Shown: positions 1-9,403 of the stretch, piece after piece | Numbering within the stretch: position 1 is the first letter of the stretch | Layout of the letters: each line of letters starts with the position of its first letter | DNA from: Pseudomonas sp. Q11 | GTDB taxonomy: Bacteria; Pseudomonadota; Gammaproteobacteria; Pseudomonadales; Pseudomonadaceae | Assembly (NCBI RefSeq): GCF_024494355.1 | Contig: NZ_JAKNQY010000004.1 | Location: 186,001-250,000 of the forward strand | Reading direction: 5' to 3' | DNA length: 64,000 nt | Translations under genes and position numbers: made by a program | Notes under the pieces: model-generated | What the model was told of the DNA's origin: nothing | Databases searched by the model: none | Seen by the model: only the letters and a program-made list of their open reading frames with translations

Positions 1-1
1 G

Positions 2-622
2 CAAGAGGCCGACGGTGGGAGCCTGAGGTCGGGCTATGTCAATCAGGTGGAGCATCTGGCTCAACTGGGGGCTTTTCCCTACTGGTACCAACAACTCAAT
101 CGCAACCTTGGACGCCTGGGCCAGCACAGCAATGGTGTGTTGAGCCGGCTGCGACCGTGGGCGATCGAAGACCACCCGTTACCCGGTCCCAAGGGGCGCG
201 GAGCGATCCTGGCGCGTTTTGGCGAAGGTCCGGAGGCGTTGATCGTGGTCATGATGCATCTGGCCCTCGGGGCTCGTACCCGCACGATGCAACTGGCCTA
301 CATCCGCGAGCTGATCGGTGACTACAAGCACCAGGTATTGATGGGTGACATGAACACCCACGCCAACGACTTGCTGCAAAATTCACCGCTGCGCGATCTT
401 GGTCTGCTCGCCCCACAAGTCGAAGCGACATTCCCCAGCTGGCGCCCCCAGCGCTGCCTGGACCATATTCTGCTGAGCCCGACCTTGACCCTCGAGCGGT
501 TCGAGGTGCTAGCTCACCCCATTTCCGACCACCTGCCTGTCGCGGTCGAAATTCGTCTACCGGGTTCGCTCACGGCTGATGCATTCCCCGCGCTGAGTCC
601 TGCCCCCTCGCGGATCCGATGA
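2..622 (+). CDS. Endonuclease/exonuclease/phosphatase family protein (5' end outside window)
   Basis: Partial: the reading frame is open from base 2, so the true start lies upstream and about 206 C-terminal residues are visible. The EEP-fold signatures are present: a GDMN motif (metal and catalytic Asp/Asn), the LDHILL strand, and the terminal SDHLPV motif with the catalytic Asp-His. These enzymes are Mg-dependent phosphodiesterases acting on nucleic acids or phospholipids; the substrate cannot be told from the sequence. The stop codon ends at the base before the ATG of the diguanylate cyclase gene, so the two are probably co-transcribed. The same pair is adjacent in P. aeruginosa (PA5488-PA5487). 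Confidence 0.85.
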   Translation, partial: QEADGGSLRSGYVNQVEHLAQLGAFPYWYQQLNRNLGRLGQHSNGVLSRLRPWAIEDHPLPGPKGRGAILARFGEGPEALIVVMMHLALGARTRTMQLAYIRELIGDYKHQVLMGDMNTHANDLLQNSPLRDLGLLAPQVEATFPSWRPQRCLDHILLSPTLTLERFEVLAHPISDHLPVAVEIRLPGSLTADAFPALSPAPSRIR

Positions 623-2707
623 ATGAGCGACGAAGCCGAACGCTGGAGAGAGAAATACTTCAAGAGTATTGAACAGCAGGAAAAGCTTGAGCGCCGCTGG
701 GCGGCTCGGCTCGACTTGCTGCGTCGCGGCCTGGTGCGCAGTACGCTGGCCGCCGAAGGCACGGACCGGGCGGTTGATCAGTGCATGAAAGAAATGCGCG
801 AAGTGGTGCGCACCGATGACATGGATGCCGCCCTCGCCGCTCTTCTGCCACGCCTGGAGAAAGCCGTACTCGATTCCGAGCAGCGCCGCGAGACCCGGGT
901 CGAACAGGTGAGCGCAGCATTGACCTCCCTGGTTGCTCAGTTGCAAACCTTGCCCCTGCCGAAGGAAGTCAGCCGGCCACTGAAGAAATTCTCCAAGCAG
1001 TTGGAAGACCGGGTCGACCAGGCTCGGGAGATTCCTTTGCTGCTCAGCGAATTGAGCAGCTTGCAGGGCCAGGCGTTGAGTGTGCTGGAAGCTCCCGCTG
1101 AACCACCCCGCCCCGGCCTGCTGCAACGGTTGTTTGGCGGCCACGGCCAGGAAGAAGCCGCCCCCCAGCCGCACGAGCCTGCCCAGGGCAGCGTGGTGCC
1201 GGTATTGAAAACGGCACCGCCGACACCGACATCGGCACAGCTAGTCACTGAGGCTGTGGCCGTCATCGATCCCGTTCCAGCTCCAGACCCAGTATTGGTA
1301 GCAGGGCACACTGCAACAGTCGATGAAGCGCCTGAACCGGTCGCGTTCATTCCGCCAATGGTCGATCCCGATCCAGAACTCTCTTCGTCGCCGGTATCCA
1401 AAGCTGCCGAGCCGATTCTGGAACGAGATGAAGCTACCGTGCAGGAGGAAACTGCCGAGCCGGCGCCGATTCCCACAGAAAATACGGTGCCGGTACCCGC
1501 CCTCGAGAACCCTGATGAGCTGATGCCCGAGGAACCGTCGCAAGCCCTGGACGAGTCGCTGCCCCTCCCGGAAGAGCCCGGCGAACCATCGGCTGCCGTC
1601 GAGCCGGCAGCGTCTGAACTGGATGGCGACCATTACGATCTGCCCGACTCGCCAGAGCCTTCCTACAGTTCGGTGGCCAAGCATATTGAAGACACCCTGT
1701 TGGGCCTGCTGGGCGATTTGACCCTGCCCGAGCGTCATCGCCCTCAAGCCGAGGCCATGCGTGAACGGCTGCAAAATGGCTTGAACTGGTACGAGTTACT
1801 GCCGATTCTCGATGATCTGGCCGTGCTCATGCTGGCAATCACCGACACCGGGCAGCATGAGTTCGAAGCGTACCTGCAGCGGCTCAACGATCGTCTTGAG
1901 TCTTTCCAAAGCAGTCTGCGGGCCGCCAGTGAAGACCATGCCGATAACCTGTCGGTCTCCAGGGAAATGGACACCCAGATTCGCGAGCACGTTGATGGCC
2001 TGCAAAGCAGCGTGCAGGAAGCTGATGATTTGGAGGGGCTCAAGCAAGTGCTGGAGAACCACCTCGAAGGCCTGCTCGGTACGATGGATCAGCACCAGAA
2101 GCAGCGCGATCAGCGCGAGCGGGAAGTTTCTGCTCGCCTCAAAAGCCTGGCCGAGCGCGTCGCGCTGATGGAACAGGACGCCCAAGTCGTGCGCGACAAT
2201 CTCGAAGAACAGCGCCAGAAAGCACTCATCGACCCGCTCACCGGATTGCCTAACCGTGCCGCCTGGTCCGAGCGTCTCGAACAGGAAGTCGCCCAGTGGC
2301 AGCAGCACGGCAACAGTCTGCTGCTGGCCATGCTCGATCTGGATCATTTCAAGCGCATCAACGATAACTACGGCCACCTGGCCGGTGACCGGGTGCTGAA
2401 GATCATCGCTTCGGTGCTGCGCAGGCGTTTGCGTGGCAGTGACTTCATTGCCCGCTTTGGCGGTGAGGAATTTATCCTGCTGGTGCCCGACACGCCACTT
2501 GCAACCGGTGCCAAACTCGCCGAGACCCTGCGCGCCGCTATCGAGGCCTGTCCGTTTCACTTCAAGGGAGAGCCGGTAACGATCACGGTGTCCGTGGGCA
2601 TGACCGCCTTCAAAATGGGGGAGCACAGCGATTCCGTGCTTAAACGAGCCGATCAGGCGCTATACAGGGCCAAAAACGCCGGACGTAACCGCGTGGAACC
2701 GGGCTGA
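623..2707 (+). CDS. dgcH: Diguanylate cyclase with C-terminal GGDEF domain (DgcH-like)
   Basis: Protein of 694 residues. The last ~165 residues form a GGDEF domain with an intact active-site GGEEF near residues 613-617, the DLDHFKRIN metal/substrate motif, and an RGSD I-site (RxxD) five residues before GGEEF. It should therefore make c-di-GMP and be product-inhibited. No membrane segment or signal peptide is visible. Residues ~160-340 are a long Pro/Glu/Ala-rich low-complexity linker, and residues ~440-535 are heptad-rich and probably coiled coil, suggesting a cytoplasmic dimer. The gene is immediately downstream of the EEP gene with no gap. Naming rests on synteny with PA5487 (dgcH) and on the architecture. 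Confidence 0.85.
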   Translation: MSDEAERWREKYFKSIEQQEKLERRWAARLDLLRRGLVRSTLAAEGTDRAVDQCMKEMREVVRTDDMDAALAALLPRLEKAVLDSEQRRETRVEQVSAALTSLVAQLQTLPLPKEVSRPLKKFSKQLEDRVDQAREIPLLLSELSSLQGQALSVLEAPAEPPRPGLLQRLFGGHGQEEAAPQPHEPAQGSVVPVLKTAPPTPTSAQLVTEAVAVIDPVPAPDPVLVAGHTATVDEAPEPVAFIPPMVDPDPELSSSPVSKAAEPILERDEATVQEETAEPAPIPTENTVPVPALENPDELMPEEPSQALDESLPLPEEPGEPSAAVEPAASELDGDHYDLPDSPEPSYSSVAKHIEDTLLGLLGDLTLPERHRPQAEAMRERLQNGLNWYELLPILDDLAVLMLAITDTGQHEFEAYLQRLNDRLESFQSSLRAASEDHADNLSVSREMDTQIREHVDGLQSSVQEADDLEGLKQVLENHLEGLLGTMDQHQKQRDQREREVSARLKSLAERVALMEQDAQVVRDNLEEQRQKALIDPLTGLPNRAAWSERLEQEVAQWQQHGNSLLLAMLDLDHFKRINDNYGHLAGDRVLKIIASVLRRRLRGSDFIARFGGEEFILLVPDTPLATGAKLAETLRAAIEACPFHFKGEPVTITVSVGMTAFKMGEHSDSVLKRADQALYRAKNAGRNRVEPG

Positions 2708-2808
2708 ACGCAATTGTTCCATTTTGTGACTCCTGGAATACGAGCCAGATCATCGCATCGCGATACGTTACACTGTTGCATTACTTCCAGCGCGTAATGC
2801 TCCTTGCC

Positions 2809-3588
2809 ATGAAATTCTTCTCGCTCATTGTCTCTTTGTTGGTTTTGGCCGGTTGCGCCAGCGGGCCGAGGCTCGATACCAGTCACCCCTCAGTCAATCA
2901 TGACAACCGAATCCAATTCGTGGTGTTGCATTACACCTCGGCTTCGCTGGAACGGTCCCTGGCACTGCTGACCCATGGCGAAGTCAGTGCGCACTACTTG
3001 GTCGGTGACGATAAAAACGCAACCATTTATAAACTGGTGGATGAAAGCCAGCGCGCGTGGCACGCCGGGGACAGTGAATGGGACGGCCGGACGTGGCTCA
3101 ACTCCAGCTCCATCGGCATTGAGATCGTCAATCCAGGTTTCGTCGATACGCCCACCGGGCGTCTCTGGTATCCCTACAGTGAAGCTCAGGTCGAGGCCTT
3201 GATCGCATTGCTCAAGGACATTTCCCAGCGTAATGGGATCAACCCGCGCAACATCATTGGTCACAGCGACATCGCCCCCATGCGCAAGCTTGATCCTGGG
3301 CCGCTGTTCCCCTGGAAGCGCCTGGCGCAAGCAGGGCTGGGCGTCTGGCCAGACGAGCAGGCCGTGATGCGCCAGCAGGCAGTTTTCGCGGCGCAGGTGC
3401 CGAACGCCAGCTGGTTCCAGGCCGAGCTGGCTCGCCTCGGCTACCCGACGCCCCGTACCGGCGAATGGGATGTAGCCACTCATCATGTGCTCGCCGCCTT
3501 CCAGATGCGCTTCCGGCCGACCCGCTTCGACGGCATGCCAGATGCGCAAAGTGCAGCTATTGTGCAGGTGCTTAACCAGACAAAATAA
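2809..3588 (+). CDS. ampDh2: N-acetylmuramoyl-L-alanine amidase lipoprotein AmpDh2
   Basis: Zn-dependent amidase that cuts the bond between MurNAc and the peptide stem, acting in the periplasm. The start at 2809 gives a clean lipoprotein signal (hydrophobic segment then LVLAGCAS, lipidated Cys) and 259 residues, which fits the family; an upstream in-frame ATG at 2776 would bury that signal. The amidase_2 domain spans residues ~35-180, with zinc ligands in VVLHYT, IIGHSDI and KLDPGP. A C-terminal peptidoglycan-binding domain follows (~190-255). The locus matches PA5485. In P. aeruginosa the AmpD homologues affect beta-lactamase induction and wall turnover; that role is inferred here from homology. 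Confidence 0.9.
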   Translation: MKFFSLIVSLLVLAGCASGPRLDTSHPSVNHDNRIQFVVLHYTSASLERSLALLTHGEVSAHYLVGDDKNATIYKLVDESQRAWHAGDSEWDGRTWLNSSSIGIEIVNPGFVDTPTGRLWYPYSEAQVEALIALLKDISQRNGINPRNIIGHSDIAPMRKLDPGPLFPWKRLAQAGLGVWPDEQAVMRQQAVFAAQVPNASWFQAELARLGYPTPRTGEWDVATHHVLAAFQMRFRPTRFDGMPDAQSAAIVQVLNQTK

Positions 3589-3660
3589 TGACGCCCGTCC
3601 GACGGTCAGGGCTAAATCCAAATCAGAAGCTATAACTCATTGGTAACTTTCGGATTACCA

Positions 3661-5277
3661 ATGATGACGCCTGCCCGCGAAACCCTGCAAAGCTGGCTCC
3701 ATCGCCCGTTTTTCCTGGCGATGATGGCGGCTGTCCTGAGTACCGTGCTGTTGCTGGGGGCCAGTCTGTTCGTGGTGATCCAGCAAATCCAGCAGCGTGA
3801 AAGCGATCAGATGAATGCTCAGGGCGAGCGCTTTCTGCAGCGGCTCGAGCAGCTTTTCGGACAGTTGCGCGAAAGCCTCGATGATTTGCAAAACCAGCCG
3901 TTGCGCGGCTGCGACGACGACATGATCGCGACGCTGCAGCAGGTCAGCTTCAACTACCGCTTTGTCTACGAAGCGGCATATATCGATAGCAGCGGCGTTT
4001 GTTCCAATCGCCCACGCCGCAGCGGATTATCGGTGATACGGCCGCCTGATATCCGGGGGCCGACTTACAGCTACTGGCTCAATACCACCACCGAACCCGA
4101 TGAAAACCGCGCGGCATTAATGCTGGGGCGCGGCAACTTTCGGGTCGCGACCTCTCGCGGGCATCTGACCGATGTGGTGGATCTGCCTCCCGGCAGCAGC
4201 CTTTTGGTGGTGCTCGATCATGGCGAGCGGGCGATACCGGTGCTAGGGACCGACCAATACTGGCCGCCCACGGAGCCTTGGCCCTCGAAAAGCCGCAATG
4301 CATTGCAAGTGACGCAGAACCGCCTGATCTATCGGATGCAGACTGACAGCCCGGAATATCAACTGGTGCTGATTGCCCAACGCAATGGCCTCAATATCCC
4401 CTCCAACGCCTGGTGGTTACTGCCCATCAGCCTGATACTGGGCCTGGGGATTGGTTTTCAGGTATTCCTGCTGGCGCGTCAGCGTCAGTCGATGGACGCC
4501 GAACTGCACGGGGCCATCCGGCGCGGAGAGTTGCAGGTGCTGTACCAGCCGATCTTTGACCTGCGCAGTCGCAACTGCGTCGGTGCTGAGGCCTTGCTGC
4601 GCTGGCGGCGACCGGACGGCACCCTCACCAGCCCGGACCTGTTCATTCCGATGGCAGAGAACACCGGGCAGATCCGCCAGATCACCGACTTCGTGCTGCA
4701 GCGCCTGTTCGACCAGTTGGGCCAGCTACTGCGGGCCAATCCGCAGATGTACATCTCGGTGAACCTGGCGGCATGTGATGTGATGGTGCCACGTATCGGC
4801 GAAGTGATCGCCCGCCTGCTGGCGCTGCATCGGGTGTCGGCGCATCAGATTGCCTTTGAAGTGACCGAGCGCGGATTGGTCGATGTGCTGGTCGCCCGGG
4901 ATAACCTGCAATCGTTGCGCGATGTCGGGCATCAGGTGCTGATCGATGACTTCGGCACAGGCTATTGCAGCCTCGCCTATCTGCAGACTTTGCCGGTGGA
5001 CTGCCTGAAAATCGACAAAGCCTTCATCGACGCCTTGGGGCACGATGCGGCCAGCAGTGGCGTGGCCCCGCATATTATCCGCATGGCCCATGCATTACAG
5101 CTCAAGGTCATTGCCGAAGGCATCGAGCATGAAGCCCAGGCGTCCTACCTGAGCAGCGAAGGGGTGACTTTCGGGCAGGGTTGGCTGTTTGCCCACGCGC
5201 TGAGTGCCGTGCAGTTGATCGAACTGATTACCCGCGGCCGGCGCCTGCTGGGGCGACGCATGGACGACGAGGCTTGA
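3661..5277 (+). CDS. CSS-motif/EAL-domain c-di-GMP phosphodiesterase
   Basis: Inner-membrane phosphodiesterase of about 538 residues. Two membrane segments (~residues 18-43 and ~250-270) bracket a periplasmic domain of the CSS type, with one Cys in RGCDDD and one in GVCSNR; the usual CSS tripeptide reads CSN here. The cytoplasmic EAL domain looks catalytically complete: EALLRW (Glu ~310), the VNLA Asn, the FEVTER Glu, the DDFGTG loop, LKIDK, AEGIE and a final Gln. In characterised CSS enzymes, periplasmic thiol/disulfide state controls c-di-GMP breakdown. The start was placed at ATG 3661; an upstream TTG at 3640 adds seven residues. It lies near dgcH, which has the opposite activity. Confidence 0.85.
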   Translation: MMTPARETLQSWLHRPFFLAMMAAVLSTVLLLGASLFVVIQQIQQRESDQMNAQGERFLQRLEQLFGQLRESLDDLQNQPLRGCDDDMIATLQQVSFNYRFVYEAAYIDSSGVCSNRPRRSGLSVIRPPDIRGPTYSYWLNTTTEPDENRAALMLGRGNFRVATSRGHLTDVVDLPPGSSLLVVLDHGERAIPVLGTDQYWPPTEPWPSKSRNALQVTQNRLIYRMQTDSPEYQLVLIAQRNGLNIPSNAWWLLPISLILGLGIGFQVFLLARQRQSMDAELHGAIRRGELQVLYQPIFDLRSRNCVGAEALLRWRRPDGTLTSPDLFIPMAENTGQIRQITDFVLQRLFDQLGQLLRANPQMYISVNLAACDVMVPRIGEVIARLLALHRVSAHQIAFEVTERGLVDVLVARDNLQSLRDVGHQVLIDDFGTGYCSLAYLQTLPVDCLKIDKAFIDALGHDAASSGVAPHIIRMAHALQLKVIAEGIEHEAQASYLSSEGVTFGQGWLFAHALSAVQLIELITRGRRLLGRRMDDEA

Positions 5278-5283
5278 GCCGCC

Positions 5284-7074
5284 TCAGACCGCCAGCGCCA
5301 TATAAAACTGCGTGCCCTGCCCCGGCCTTGAATAAACGCCCATCCGCCCGCCGTGGAGCTGGACGATTTCCTTGCACAGCGCCAGGCCCAGACCTGCGCC
5401 GCCCTTCTTGCGTCCGACCTGGACGAAAGGTTCGAAAATCCGTCCCTGCTGGCCGTAGGGAATGCCTTCACCATTGTCCTCGACGCTGATGATCACCCGC
5501 TCGCCATGGCGCCGGGCCTGCAGGCGGATCTGGCCGTGGTCGCCCGTGTGACGCATGGCATTGTCGATCAGGTTATCGAGCACTCGATCCAGCTGCGCAA
5601 CGTCGGCATGCAAGTGTGGCAACGGGCCCTGGATCGCCACGAGCAGTTCGATACCCTTGGCTTGGGCCTGTGTGGCAAACCGCAGCCGGGCCGACTCCAG
5701 CAACTCTGCGATGGAGCAAGGTGCCAGCGTCAGCTTTTGCAAGCCGTTCTGGTAGCGGGAGAAGTTCAGCAGGTCATTGATGAGCTGCATCAGCCGCTGC
5801 ATTTCTTCATTGACGGTGTTGAGCAGATCAGCCTCGCGCGATTCCTCGGGAAAATTCACGCGCTCCTGCAATAGGCCGAACGCCATGTGCATGCCGGTCA
5901 CTGGCGTGCGCAGCTCGTGGGAGGCGCGCAACACGAACTCACTGCGCACCCGTTCGAAAGCGCGCTGTTCGGTGACGTCGTGCAATACCATCACTGCCCC
6001 AAGGATGTGCCCTTGGGTATGGCTCACGGGGGTGAGGCTGTAAGTCAGCAATCGCGACTCGCCATCCACCTCAATGCTCAAGTCCTCCGGCGCCCGCTCC
6101 AGCGTTCCACCGCGCAGCACCAGCTGCAATTCCTCATCGAACTCCTTGCGTCCCAGGGCCTCGCCCAATCCTTGGCCCAGGCGTTCCTCGTCCCAGCCCA
6201 ACTGGCGCTGGGCCACCGGGTTAAGGTGCTCCAGGCGACCCTGGCGGTCGATCATCAGCAAGCCGTCGTCGATGCTGTCGAGTACCGCTTGCAAGCGTTG
6301 CTGGCCAGCGAGTAACTCATCGACATTGGTGGCCTGATGCTCGCGCAGGGCTTGGGCCATGATGCCGAAACGACGGGTCAGCAGGTTCAACTCAGCGGCC
6401 GAGGAAATCGGCAGCGTCACTTCGAAATTGCCTTGGCCGATGTCATCTGCCGCCGCCGCCAATGCTTCGATCGGTCCCCCGAAACGTCGGGCGATGCCAT
6501 GGGCCGTGATGAAGCCGATGATCAGCACCGCCAGTCCCACCAGCCCCAGTAAACCGGAAATCAGCAACGCGCGCTCGCGAGCTTTGTTCTGGGTGTCGCT
6601 GATATTGTTCAAGGCCCGCCGATATGCATCGATCAAGCCCGTGCGCAGCACGTTGAATTTTTCGGTGACGTCCTGGATACCGGTGAGTTGGGTCGGTAGC
6701 TGGCGAGCGGCTGAAAAAGCCTCGAGAAAACTGATGTAATCGGCTTTGGCCTTGCTGAAGCTGTCGCCTGAATCGTCCAGTACCTGTTCGTGGGCGATGC
6801 CCTCGTCAAGCAGCTGGAAATATTGCTGTTTGGATTCTTCCAGAGCAGCCAGGTCGGGCTTGTCATCGAGCATGATCATCAACTGGTCGCCCAGGGTCTG
6901 GCGCAGCTTGAGGCCCAGGTCGAGCAGGATGAAGTTGTCGCGCACCGATTGTTCCTGGGTATTGGCCATCTGCACCACACTGACCAGGCCAAGCAACAGG
7001 CCCAGCAATGCCACGGTGATCAGCGCCGAGATACTGAGAAACAGCCGTGTGCGCAGCTTCATCGCCAATTTCAT
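5284..7074 (-). CDS. kinB: Sensor histidine kinase KinB
   Basis: Bacterial two-component sensor of 596 residues. Order: N-terminal membrane segment (~10-32), periplasmic sensing region, second membrane segment (~165-190), HAMP, a PAS region (~260-360), HisKA with phospho-acceptor His 386 in RASHELRTP, and an HATPase domain with NLIDNA (N box), DNGEGI (G1) and GAGLGLAL (G2). The start at 7074 was chosen because it lies 10 bp after the algB stop and gives the family length; earlier in-frame starts run into algB, and 7062 is an alternative. KinB phosphorylates AlgB, and in P. aeruginosa it also acts on AlgB to restrain alginate production. Same operon as algB. Confidence 0.93.
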   Translation of the reverse strand: MKLAMKLRTRLFLSISALITVALLGLLLGLVSVVQMANTQEQSVRDNFILLDLGLKLRQTLGDQLMIMLDDKPDLAALEESKQQYFQLLDEGIAHEQVLDDSGDSFSKAKADYISFLEAFSAARQLPTQLTGIQDVTEKFNVLRTGLIDAYRRALNNISDTQNKARERALLISGLLGLVGLAVLIIGFITAHGIARRFGGPIEALAAAADDIGQGNFEVTLPISSAAELNLLTRRFGIMAQALREHQATNVDELLAGQQRLQAVLDSIDDGLLMIDRQGRLEHLNPVAQRQLGWDEERLGQGLGEALGRKEFDEELQLVLRGGTLERAPEDLSIEVDGESRLLTYSLTPVSHTQGHILGAVMVLHDVTEQRAFERVRSEFVLRASHELRTPVTGMHMAFGLLQERVNFPEESREADLLNTVNEEMQRLMQLINDLLNFSRYQNGLQKLTLAPCSIAELLESARLRFATQAQAKGIELLVAIQGPLPHLHADVAQLDRVLDNLIDNAMRHTGDHGQIRLQARRHGERVIISVEDNGEGIPYGQQGRIFEPFVQVGRKKGGAGLGLALCKEIVQLHGGRMGVYSRPGQGTQFYMALAV

Positions 7075-7084
7075 AAGGTGCCGC

Positions 7085-8431
7085 TCACAGGTTGTATTGC
7101 TTGCGTTTGCGATACAGTGTGGACGCATCGATACCCAGGGTCTTGGCGGCCTGGTCAAGGGTGTCGGCCGTGGCCAGCACCGCGCCAATATGCGCTTTTT
7201 CCAGTTCGTCGAGGCTCAGCGCGGCGCCGATTCGCGGCGCATTGTTGACGGGTTGCTCGGCCATGCCCAAGTGGCTGATTTCGACTTTTTCCTGTGCACA
7301 GATAATGCTGGCGCGCTCGACCACGTTGCGCAATTCCCTGATATTGCCAGGCCAGCGATAACCTAGCAGCGCTTCGCGAGCCTCTTCGCTAAAGCCCCGC
7401 GCCGGGCGGGCGTATTCCTTGACGAAGCGGGCCAGGAAGCGGTCGGCAAGGGTCAGGATGTCTTCGACCCGCTCGCGTAGCGGCGGCAGATGCAGGGTAA
7501 TGACATTCAGGCGATACAGCAGGTCTTCGCGAAAGCGCCCATCGCGCACCATGTCTTCAAGGTTGAGGTTGGTTGCCGCGAGAATCCGCACATCGGCGCG
7601 ACGGGTGACGGGGTCGCCAACCCTTTCGTATTCCTTGTCCTGAATGAAGCGCAGCAACTTGGGCTGCAATGTCAGAGGGAAATCGCCAATTTCGTCGAGA
7701 AAAAGCGTGCCCCCGTCGGCCTGGTTGACCCGGCCCAAGGTGCTTTCGCTGGCGCCGGTGAATGCACCACGGCTGTGGCCGAACAATTCACTTTCCATCA
7801 GTTCAGCGGTCAGCGACGGGCAGTTGATCGTGACGCAGGACTTCTTCGCGCGCTTGCTCCAGCCATGGATGGCTCGGGCCAGTTCGCCCTTACCGGTGCC
7901 GGATTCGCCAAGGATCAGAATGTTGGCGTCGGTGCTGGCGACCTGGCGAGCGGTTTCGAGGACAACTTTCATCGCTGGGCTGTGGGAGTCGAGGCCGTCA
8001 TTGGGTTTGCGCACCTCCCCTTCCAGAGCTTCCAGTCGTGCCGATAGCTGGCGCACCTCCAATTGCTTGGCGGTCGCCAGACGCAATTGATCCGGGCTGC
8101 AAGGCTTGACCAGATAATCGGCGGCACCAGCCTGGATCGCATCAACGGCGGTGTCGACCGCCGAGTGGGCAGTGACGATCACCACCCGCATCCAGGGTGC
8201 CTGGATACGCATTTGCGCCAGCACATCCAGGCCGTTGTCTTCTCCCAGGCGCAAGTCGAGAAAGCACAGGTCGAACACCTGACGCTGCAACAGGGTGTCA
8301 GCCTGGGCCGCGCTGTTGGCAGTGGCGACGCTGTAGCCTTCGTCTTCCAGGCAGTAACGGAAGGTACGCAGGATGGCGGACTCGTCGTCTACCAGCAGAA
8401 TGCGGCCTTGATGCTCAGTGGCGGATTCCAT
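7085..8431 (-). CDS. algB: NtrC-family response regulator AlgB
   Basis: Protein of 448 residues. The receiver domain has the acidic pocket VDDE and phospho-acceptor Asp 59 in FLDLRLG. The AAA+ sigma-54 interaction domain has Walker A GESGTGKGE, the GAFTGA loop that contacts sigma-54, and Walker B GGTLFLDEIG. The C-terminus carries a Fis-type helix-turn-helix (DQAAKTLGIDASTLYRKRK). AlgB with KinB controls alginate (algD), virulence and surface behaviour in P. aeruginosa; the target here is inferred. First gene of the algB-kinB operon, transcribed away from the small-protein cluster at 8.9 kb. Confidence 0.93.
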   Translation of the reverse strand: MESATEHQGRILLVDDESAILRTFRYCLEDEGYSVATANSAAQADTLLQRQVFDLCFLDLRLGEDNGLDVLAQMRIQAPWMRVVIVTAHSAVDTAVDAIQAGAADYLVKPCSPDQLRLATAKQLEVRQLSARLEALEGEVRKPNDGLDSHSPAMKVVLETARQVASTDANILILGESGTGKGELARAIHGWSKRAKKSCVTINCPSLTAELMESELFGHSRGAFTGASESTLGRVNQADGGTLFLDEIGDFPLTLQPKLLRFIQDKEYERVGDPVTRRADVRILAATNLNLEDMVRDGRFREDLLYRLNVITLHLPPLRERVEDILTLADRFLARFVKEYARPARGFSEEAREALLGYRWPGNIRELRNVVERASIICAQEKVEISHLGMAEQPVNNAPRIGAALSLDELEKAHIGAVLATADTLDQAAKTLGIDASTLYRKRKQYNL

Positions 8432-8868
8432 TTTTCCTACGCTCCTTTAATCAATGATGTTGGTTAGTGTCAGAAAAATCGGGCAAGTTGCATGGTTGTT
8501 TCTGAGGGGATATTACCCACCGAGAGCGTACCTGTGGGTGTGTGACTTCTAAAAGATTGATTTGGATCCCTTTTTTGCTCCTGCACCCGTCTCGTACGGT
8601 ACGGCTTGCTCATTCCGACACCTATTTCCGACGGGCAATTCAAAAAGATTCTATCGTGCCTATCCCCGCCGTTCGTGCATTACGCACGACGCTTGTCGTA
8701 GCCATCGTGCAGGATGCGTTCCGGCGTGCGCACAGAGTATTCATAACTATCTGATTTAAAAGGCTTTTATCTCGTTAAAAATTCTGGCATGCCGACTGCA
8801 ATGGTCAGTTCAACGTGGCGTGAAGGCGCCTCAACCAGATCACCACTCGGGGTGGGAGGAATTTCAGG
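8432..8868. other. Intergenic region upstream of algB (divergent promoters expected)
   Basis: About 440 bp between the divergent algB and the small membrane-protein gene. It must contain the promoters of both transcripts, but I see no convincing -35/-10 or -24/-12 pair. Short open frames here have no ribosome-binding site and no recognisable product. Confidence 0.5.
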
Positions 8869-9156
8869 ATGAATCGTCAGCGCGCCGCTCAATTTCGAAT
8901 CTCTGCCTTGCATATCCAACAGGGCCTGTGGGCTATCGCTGCCCTGCTGATCACCCTCGTTGCAGGCCAGCAGTTGATGCTTTGGCACCAGAGCCAACAG
9001 CCTGAGGCGCCTCTGCTGTCGATTCAGCGCGCCCCGCAAACCCATTTCAGCGCTGTCAGCCGCCTCTCGGATGTTTCCGCCTCGATGCGAATCATGGAAG
9101 TCGATCAGGTTCAGCCTGCGAACGACATGCCCCGCCAAGAGCGCTGGGTGTTTTAA
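8869..9156 (+). CDS. Small conserved Pseudomonas membrane-anchored protein (PA5482-like)
   Basis: Protein of 95 residues, function unknown. One hydrophobic segment (~residues 19-40, LWAIAALLITLVAG) follows a basic N-terminus; the remainder is polar and would face the periplasm or cytoplasm. A strong ribosome-binding site (GGGAGGAA) sits just upstream of the ATG. It heads a tight cluster with a DUF1328 peptide and an Ivy homologue, an arrangement also found in P. aeruginosa (PA5481-PA5482), which suggests an envelope-related role. Confidence 0.7.
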   Translation: MNRQRAAQFRISALHIQQGLWAIAALLITLVAGQQLMLWHQSQQPEAPLLSIQRAPQTHFSAVSRLSDVSASMRIMEVDQVQPANDMPRQERWVF

Positions 9157-9215
9157 CTCGATGGACCGGTCGTCCACCGCACCGGAACCATCACCGCAAG
9201 ACCCTAACTAAATAG

Positions 9216-9401
<186 letters not shown>

Positions 9402-9403
9402 CC

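Noticed and set aside
8542..8759. Small genes upstream of algB
   Set aside because: Two overlapping frames without ribosome-binding sites or plausible protein composition.
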